Assembly (NCBI GenBank): GCA_019241095.1
Contig: JAFAXJ010000002.1
Coordinates: 1-6,524 of the forward strand
Origin: Verrucomicrobiota bacterium
Lineage (GTDB): Bacteria; Verrucomicrobiota; Verrucomicrobiia; Chthoniobacterales; JAFAMB01
DNA length: 6,524 nt
Reading direction: 5' to 3'
Under the pieces are notes generated by a model, which was not told where the DNA came from, searched no databases, and saw only the letters and a program-made list of their open reading frames with translations. The position numbers and the translations under genes were made by a program. Below are positions 6,095 through 6,524 of the stretch, in pieces (position 1 is the first letter of the stretch; every line of letters starts with the position of its first letter).

Positions 6095-6468
6095 GCAATA
6101 TCGGGCGAAAGTATGGTATCACACACTGTGTAGCCAAGCCGAATATCATCTTGCCCTGCCTGGATCTGTACCATTGAGCCTAGGTGCTCTTTGGTGTTTA
6201 TACCGGGCGTCGGCTCTTAGCGACATTGCTTCGCTTCAATGAAGAAACATAAATTTACCGCCCCGTGAACTGCGCCTCATGACTCGCAAAACTGGGAAGT
6301 AACAAGAGAGTCAAGCAGCGCAACGTTTCTTCCTTGGTATGATGGATTTTGCAAATCGGCGAAAGACTACCCACTCCCTGGAAGCGGGCGGAAATCAATG
6401 AGCACGTTCTACTGGTTGTTTTTAGCTCTCCCTGGCTGAAATATCACAAGTAGCTCATTACGAACACT
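6095..6468. other. Roughly 375-bp non-coding stretch between the aldolase gene and tRNA-Ala
   Basis: No supported gene was found on either strand; the plus-strand open frame entering it is the antisense shadow of the aldolase. The part nearest the aldolase has a candidate promoter/operator (6110-6137, listed separately). Other small inverted repeats include CTTCA-A-TGAAG near 6234-6244 and TGACTC/GAGTCA at 6280-6285 and 6308-6313, all too short to interpret. I see no convincing terminator just after the tRNA. Confidence 0.4.
6110..6137 (-). promoter_or_regulatory. Candidate promoter with palindromic operator for the aldolase-kinase operon
   Basis: On the minus strand TTGGCT (6137-6132) and CATACT (6115-6110) are each a 4-of-6 match to the -35 and -10 consensus with a 16-bp spacer. 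An 11-bp palindrome ACACA-C-TGTGT (6121-6131) sits inside that spacer, a classic repressor-operator position. Transcription would begin around 6103, leaving a leader of only about nine bases before ATG 6094. The hexamers are weak, so this is a suggestion. Confidence 0.3.
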
Positions 6469-6524
6469 TGGAGCCTAGGGGATTCGAACCCCTGACCTCC
6501 TCAATGCCATTGAGGCGCTCTACC
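6469..6524 (-). tRNA. tRNA-Ala (anticodon GGC), 5' end cut by the window
   Basis: Read on the minus strand, the visible part runs from the D-arm (GGTAGAGCGC) through an anticodon stem CCTCA/TGAGG with loop ATGGCAT, giving anticodon GGC, which reads alanine GCC codons. It continues into the T-arm AGGGG-TTCGAAT-CCCCT, the acceptor strand AGGCTCC and discriminator A at 6469. The bases that follow are AGT, so the CCA end is not encoded and must be added by a CCA-adding enzyme. The 5' acceptor strand lies beyond the window edge. Confidence 0.93.

Noticed and set aside
5847..6242. 131-codon plus-strand frame spanning the aldolase start and the upstream gap
   Set aside because: Most of it is antisense to the well-supported aldolase, it has no recognisable domain, and composition does not suggest coding in the non-overlapping part.
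6280..6313. Inverted repeat TGACTC / GAGTCA as an operator or transposon end
   Set aside because: Six bases with a 22-base spacer is expected by chance at this length, and there is no associated gene or target duplication.
6469..6524. tRNA-Ala as an integration (att) site for a mobile element
   Set aside because: No integrase, no second copy of the tRNA 3' end and no phage-like gene occurs in the window.

Overview
This 6.5 kb window is ordinary-looking bacterial chromosome, moderately GC-rich, with eight protein genes (one cut by the left edge) and one tRNA gene cut by the right edge. The organism cannot be named from the sequence alone. None of the eight starts has a canonical AGGAGG-type ribosome binding site, the tRNA gene does not encode its CCA end, and the Lgt, ThuA and PfkB/aldolase variants resemble those I associate with Verrucomicrobiota and related soil or aquatic lineages. 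I treat that placement as tentative.

Layout, left to right: the start of lgt (lipoprotein maturation, minus strand); divergently, a small two-helix membrane protein of the DUF2905 type (plus); convergent with it, a ThuA-family protein (minus, 622-1359); a 354-bp divergent intergenic region; a GlpX-type class II fructose-1,6-bisphosphatase (plus); a small membrane histidine kinase overlapping by 4 bp a receiver-only response regulator (plus, 2852-4248); then, tail-to-tail with an 11-bp overlap, a two-gene minus-strand operon of a DhnA/FbaB-type class I aldolase and a PfkB sugar kinase, transcribed from about 6100 down to 4238; a roughly 375-bp non-coding stretch; and the 3' portion of a tRNA-Ala(GGC).

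Functionally, the window is weighted towards sugar-phosphate metabolism. The kinase and aldolase abut exactly (stop codon followed directly by ATG), as expected for a kinase that phosphorylates a sugar phosphate or sugar acid and an aldolase that splits the product; the substrate cannot be read from the sequence. GlpX would work in gluconeogenesis or a pentose-phosphate route. The ThuA protein belongs to a family tied to trehalose and related keto-sugar metabolism. The two-component pair has almost no extracytoplasmic sensor and no DNA-binding output, so it probably feeds a larger relay encoded elsewhere. I see no mobile element, CRISPR array, phage gene or defence system. The most notable points are the reduced intramembrane-type kinase with its output-less partner, the substrate-unknown kinase/aldolase pair, two conservative active-site substitutions in GlpX, and a terminator-like hairpin in the thuA-glpX gap that serves no visible upstream gene.
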